DNA from: an uncultured Tateyamaria sp.
GTDB lineage: Bacteria; Pseudomonadota; Alphaproteobacteria; Rhodobacterales; Rhodobacteraceae
Assembly: GCF_947503415.1 (NCBI RefSeq)
Contig: NZ_CANNDS010000002.1
Span: 124,001 to 188,000 of the forward strand
DNA: 64,000 nt
Direction: 5' to 3'
Shown here: positions 62,865-64,000 of the stretch, in pieces
Numbering within the stretch: the first letter of the stretch is position 1
Layout: every line of letters starts with the position of its first letter
Notes under the pieces: generated by a model
Seen by the model: only the letters and a program-made list of their open reading frames with translations
What the model was told of the DNA's origin: nothing
Databases searched by the model: none
Made by a program: the position numbers and the translations under genes

Positions 62865-64000
62865 ATGTTCCTGCCCTTCTTCGAAAGCCTGCGGAAGAAC
62901 GGCGTGCCCGTCAGCTTGCGCGAATTCCTTGTCTTTCTCGAAGGCATGAAGGCGGGGCTGGCCACCTATGATGTCGAGGCGTTCTACTATCTCGCCCGTG
63001 TCGCGATGGTGAAGGACGAGCGTAACATCGACAAGTTCGACCGCGCCTTTGCTGCCGCCTTCGAAGGGCTGGAACAGATCAGCATTGATCAGGTGCTGGA
63101 GGCTGTGGACATCCCGCAGGATTGGCTGGAAAAGCTGGCCGAAAAGCACTTGTCCGAGGACGAGCGCAAAGAGATCGAAGCCCTGGGAGGCTTCGACAAG
63201 CTGATGGAAACGCTCAAGAAACGGCTTGAAGAACAGAAAGGTCGCCATCAGGGCGGCAACAAGTGGGTTGGCACCGCTGGCACATCTCCTTTTGGGGCCT
63301 ATGGCTACAACCCCGAAGGTGTCCGCATCGGCCAGAAAGAAAGCCGCCACCAGCGCGCGGTCAAGGTCTGGGACAAGCGCGAGTTCAAGAACCTCGACGA
63401 CACGGTTGAGCTGGGCACGCGCAACATCAAAGTGGCCCTGAAACGCCTGCGCCGCTGGGCCCGCGATGGCGCAGCAGAAGAACTGGACCTGAACGGCACC
63501 ATCCGTGCCACGGCGGAACACGGCTACCTCGATGTGAAAACGCGGCCAGAACGGCGCAATGCGGTCAAGGTGCTACTGTTTCTCGACATCGGCGGATCAA
63601 TGGACCCGCATGTGAAGATTGTGGAGGAGCTGTTTTCGGCCGCGAAGTCCGAGTTCAAGCATCTCGAACATTTCTACTTTCACAATTGCCTCTATGAAGG
63701 TGTGTGGCGCGACAACCGCCGCCGTTGGGATGCCCAAACGCCCACGCATGAAATTCTGCGCACCTATGGACCTGACTACAAGTGTATCTTCGTGGGCGAC
63801 GCCAGCATGTCGCCCTACGAAATCGCGTACCCCGGTGGGGCCAATGAGCATTGGAACCAGGAAGCGGGTCAGGTCTGGCTGCAACGCGCCCGCGATCAGT
63901 GGTCATCAAACCTCTGGATCAACCCGGTGCCCGAGAAATATTGGCCCTACACCCATTCCATCAGCATGATTCAGGAGATCTTTGGCGCAGATGCCATGGT
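62865..64000 (+). CDS. VWA domain containing CoxE-like protein, truncated by the window end
   Basis: The frame is open from ATG 62865 to the window end and encodes 378 residues so far. The N-terminal part (FFESLRKNGVPVSLREFLVF, YYLARVAMVKDERNIDKFDR) and the C-terminal VWA domain match the CoxE family. The metal-site motif is LFLDIGGSMDPHV near residue 238, with D-x-G-G-S in place of the usual D-x-S-x-S. CoxE-type proteins pair with MoxR ATPases to mature metal centres. It starts one base after the 56-residue peptide gene. The end is missing. Confidence 0.9.
   Translation, partial: MFLPFFESLRKNGVPVSLREFLVFLEGMKAGLATYDVEAFYYLARVAMVKDERNIDKFDRAFAAAFEGLEQISIDQVLEAVDIPQDWLEKLAEKHLSEDERKEIEALGGFDKLMETLKKRLEEQKGRHQGGNKWVGTAGTSPFGAYGYNPEGVRIGQKESRHQRAVKVWDKREFKNLDDTVELGTRNIKVALKRLRRWARDGAAEELDLNGTIRATAEHGYLDVKTRPERRNAVKVLLFLDIGGSMDPHVKIVEELFSAAKSEFKHLEHFYFHNCLYEGVWRDNRRRWDAQTPTHEILRTYGPDYKCIFVGDASMSPYEIAYPGGANEHWNQEAGQVWLQRARDQWSSNLWINPVPEKYWPYTHSISMIQEIFGADAM

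Overview
The window looks like a chromosomal segment of a Rhodobacteraceae (Roseobacter-group) alphaproteobacterium. The grounds are the gene order of the lipid A/BamA cluster (frr-uppS-cdsA-dxr-rseP-bamA-skp-fabZ-lpxA-lpxI-lpxB, using LpxI rather than LpxH), paired FAD/GcvT-type methylamine dehydrogenases, a DksA homologue reduced to one cysteine, a fused OppD-OppF ATPase, and RTX/Hint secreted proteins. Base composition is GC-rich and fairly even, and no phage, insertion sequence or CRISPR is visible. Genes are tightly packed, and several convergent pairs overlap at their 3' ends.

Region 1 (1-7.5 kb): the end of fur, a NYN/LOTUS RNase-like protein, a drug/metabolite exporter, enolase, an acetyltransferase, a FAD oxidoreductase, a DUF985 cupin, anmK (peptidoglycan recycling) and tyrS. 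Region 2 (7.5-20.5 kb): the cell-envelope cluster on the minus strand, from pyrH and frr through isoprenoid (uppS, dxr), phospholipid (cdsA), outer-membrane assembly (rseP, bamA, skp), fatty acid (fabZ) and lipid A (lpxA, lpxI, lpxB) genes. A degenerate acyl-carrier-like membrane protein gene sits on the other strand between pyrH and frr, and a 41-residue membrane peptide with its own terminator lies between rseP and bamA. Region 3 (20.5-29.3 kb): miaA, an AraC regulator, an oligopeptide-type ABC transporter lacking a binding protein, a lytic transglycosylase and ssb. Region 4 (29.3-37.3 kb): aroB-aroK, a small membrane peptide/exported protein/xerD group, a metallophosphatase-like protein, a CorC-like membrane protein and a LytTR membrane regulator.

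Region 5 (37.4-44.5 kb): two paralogous FAD+GcvT dehydrogenases (dimethylglycine/sarcosine type) flank a DUF2254 membrane protein, followed by a MocA-like nucleotidyltransferase. Region 6 (44.5-52.6 kb): two large calcium-binding RTX proteins, each ending in a Hedgehog/intein (Hint) domain; the larger (1956 residues) carries seven cadherin-like repeats. Neither has a signal peptide and no type I secretion genes are nearby. Region 7 (53.4-64 kb): tRNA-Leu(CAA), an ExoD-like protein, DsbB, an Lrp regulator divergent from an arginase-ornithine cyclodeaminase operon (arginine to proline), a sulfotransferase, a VOC protein, dksA, a MoxR ATPase and, after three intervening genes, a CoxE-like VWA protein that runs off the window.

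The most interesting signals are regulatory or architectural. uppS has conserved coding sequence upstream of its first canonical start codon. Helically phased direct repeats lie beside both the AraC and the Lrp gene. A perfect hairpin covers the start codon of the LytTR gene. The giant RTX protein contains an internal copy of the linker that normally precedes Hint. None of these could be tested by search here.
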